Assembly: GCA_905236515.1 (NCBI GenBank)
Contig: CAJOQP010000152.1
Span: forward strand, 1 to 45,256
Length of the DNA: 45,256 bases
DNA from: an uncultured Oscillospiraceae bacterium
Lineage (GTDB): Bacteria; Bacillota; Clostridia; Oscillospirales; Oscillospiraceae
Direction: 5' to 3'
In this document: in pieces, positions 43,558-45,256 of the stretch
How the letters are laid out: each line of letters opens with the position of its first letter
Numbering within the stretch: position 1 is the stretch's first letter
The notes under the pieces: model-generated
Database searches by the model: none
Told to the model about the DNA's origin: nothing
Seen by the model: the letters and a program-made list of their open reading frames with translations, nothing else
Made by a program: the position numbers and the translations under genes

Positions 43558-44877
43558 GTGAGTATACGTGTAACGAAATTCGGCGGCACTTCCCTGGCGT
43601 CCGCAGAACAATTCCGTAAGGTAAAGGAAATCATCATGAGTCATCCGGATCGCCGCTATGTTGTAGCTTCGGCACCGGGCAAACGCTTTTCCGACGACAT
43701 CAAAGTTACGGATCTGCTAAACGAAAGCTATCGTCTGGCTGCCGCCTCGGAAGATTATCATCCGGTTCTTCAGAAGATTCATGACAGGTTTTCCGATATT
43801 CTGACGGAATTGTCAATCCCTGATTTTCCTCTCGATGAGGAAATCGAGATTATTGCGAAACATCTTGGGATATCACCCAATGCCGATTATCTTGCCAGCC
43901 GCGGGGAATACCTGAACTCCAAGATTCTGGCATCTTTTCTTGGATATACATTTGTGGATCCGGCCGGACTGATTCTGTTTGATGACAACGGAAATCTGGA
44001 CAGTGCTGCTACACGTACGAAACTCGGAGAGAGACTCGGCGAAGTGGAACGGGCCGTCGTAGCAGGTTTTTATGGTTCCTATTATGACGGAACGGTAAAG
44101 ACATTCTCCCGTGGAGGATCCGACATCACCGGATCTCTTGTCGCTCAAAGCGTCAAGGCCGATATCTATGAAAACTGGACGGATGTTTCCGGTATGCTGG
44201 CTGCGGACCCTCGGATCGTCGAAAATCCGGTCCCTATCGACTATATCAGCTATCAGGAGTTGAGAGAGCTGTCTTATATGGGAGCTTCCGTTCTTCATGA
44301 AGATGCTGTCTTCCCTGTTCGGGAATCCGGCATTCCGATCAACATTCGAAACACCAATCGTCCGGAAGATCCCGGTACCATGATCATGGCCAAGCTCAAA
44401 CCTGAAATGTCCCGCAATACCGTTACGGGAATCGCAGGAAAAAAGGGATTCAGTATCATTCAGATTGAAAAAGCTCTTATGAATAACGAGGTCGGTTACG
44501 TAGCCAAGCTTCTCGGCATCCTGGCAAAATACGAGATCTCCTTTGACCATGTTCCAACCGGTATCGATACCGTATCCGTTGTGGTGGATACCGATACTCT
44601 TCAGCCGGTAAAACGGGAAGTCGTTCATGAGATCTTTACAGAACTGGAACCGGACACGCTGTTCGTGGAAAACGGCATTTCCCTGATCGCTGTTGTCGGT
44701 CTTGGCATGATCCGCACTAAAGGCGTGGCTGCAAGGACGCTGAAAGCGATCTCCGATGCAGATATCAATATCCGCATGCTGGATCAGGGCTCCAGCGAAC
44801 TGAATATCATCCTCGGCGTTAACGATGATGATTATGAAAAAGCGATTCGAAGCATATACAAGGAACTGTGGTCCTGA
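43558..44877 (+). CDS. lysC: Aspartate kinase
   Basis: MSIRVTKFGGTSLASAEQFRKV (GTG start)...TFSRGGSDITGSLVAQSVKADIYENWTDVSGMLAADPRIV, C-terminal ACT repeats. Confidence 0.96.
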   Translation: MSIRVTKFGGTSLASAEQFRKVKEIIMSHPDRRYVVASAPGKRFSDDIKVTDLLNESYRLAAASEDYHPVLQKIHDRFSDILTELSIPDFPLDEEIEIIAKHLGISPNADYLASRGEYLNSKILASFLGYTFVDPAGLILFDDNGNLDSAATRTKLGERLGEVERAVVAGFYGSYYDGTVKTFSRGGSDITGSLVAQSVKADIYENWTDVSGMLAADPRIVENPVPIDYISYQELRELSYMGASVLHEDAVFPVRESGIPINIRNTNRPEDPGTMIMAKLKPEMSRNTVTGIAGKKGFSIIQIEKALMNNEVGYVAKLLGILAKYEISFDHVPTGIDTVSVVVDTDTLQPVKREVVHEIFTELEPDTLFVENGISLIAVVGLGMIRTKGVAARTLKAISDADINIRMLDQGSSELNIILGVNDDDYEKAIRSIYKELWS

Positions 44878-44953
44878 CACCTGACAAATAAAAAGATCCT
44901 CCGATCGTGAACTGCTACCCGTCAAGCGGACAATGAAATAAAAAAAGATTTTT

Positions 44954-44981
44954 CTAGTACCATTCTTTGTGATGGTACTAG
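44954..44981. terminator. Hairpin terminator at the end of the IS transposase
   Basis: ctagtaccat tctttgtg atggtactag flanked by T/A tracts on both sides. Confidence 0.8.
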
Positions 44982-44985
44982 TTTT

Positions 44986-45255
44986 TTATGCCGCGAGATA
45001 CATCTCGTGTTTTTCCATTGGAGATAGTATTCCAAGATTTCGCTGCAATCTTTCGTTGTTGTAATAGTCAATATAGTCCATAATCATCTGCACCAGAGAA
45101 TCACGATCTCTAAACTTTTTCCCGTAGTATCTTTCTCGTTTTATGATGCCCCAAAACCCTTCCATAGGGCCGTTGTCAATGCACTTGCCAACGCGAGACA
45201 TGCTTTGGATCATTCCGGCGCCCTCCAGCTTTCTGTGAAACGTTCGGTTGGTGTA
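44986..45255 (-). CDS. IS3-family transposase (OrfB, rve integrase), N-terminus cut by the window edge
   Basis: Frame remains open upstream of the ORF-track Met: YTNRTFHRKLEGAGMIQSMSRVGKCIDNGPMEGFWGIIKRERYYGKKF...IDYYNNERLQRNLGILSPMEKHEMYLAA. Confidence 0.92.
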   Translation of the reverse strand, partial: YTNRTFHRKLEGAGMIQSMSRVGKCIDNGPMEGFWGIIKRERYYGKKFRDRDSLVQMIMDYIDYYNNERLQRNLGILSPMEKHEMYLAA

Positions 45256-45256
45256 C

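Larger units (their letters stand above)
44908..45256 (-). mobile_element. IS3-family (IS150-like) insertion sequence, 3' end only, continues past the right edge
   Basis: Candidate terminal inverted repeat tgaactgctacccgtcaagcggaca at 44908-44932, followed by the C-terminal end of an IS3 orfB transposase. Confidence 0.8.

Noticed and set aside
43873-44925. 350-aa minus-strand ORF opposite lysC
   Set aside because: Antisense shadow of lysC and crosses the IS junction.

Overview
This 45 kb window looks like a low-GC Gram-positive (Clostridia/Lachnospiraceae-like) chromosomal segment made almost entirely of housekeeping genes. About 35 intact genes lie on the minus strand; an aminoacyl-tRNA editing gene and a lysine operon lie on the plus strand. 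In window order the blocks are: DJ-1/PfpI, a stand-alone GlmU-type acetyltransferase, glmM, a NagB-family protein and nrdR (transcribed nrdR to DJ-1); RNase M5 and holA; HIT and alaS behind a T-box leader; U32 peptidase; mltG, tmk, wecG/tagA and Sir2; a Cof-type HAD phosphatase and guaB; ProX-like deacylase (+); rpsU; a tightly packed 13-gene run from topA to leuS; trmH; the full pyrC-K-D-F-E-B-I operon; and dapA-dapB-dapH-lysC (+) behind a lysine riboswitch. Both edges appear to run into other elements: an IS3-family element at the right, and a truncated, unidentified minus-strand CDS at the left. I found no CRISPR array, prophage, rRNA, tRNA or defence island. The observation most worth follow-up is the NagB-family protein next to glmM. 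It lacks the catalytic Asp72, Asp141 and His143 equivalents and the phosphate-loop motif, and it sits with glmM and a free-standing acetyltransferase whose catalytic residues are intact. Other points are an SMC with both coiled-coil arms apparently shortened, the candidate superoperon, hairpins abutting start sites, and an IS junction inside what may be the lysC terminator. All comparisons to reference proteins are from memory, without database searches.
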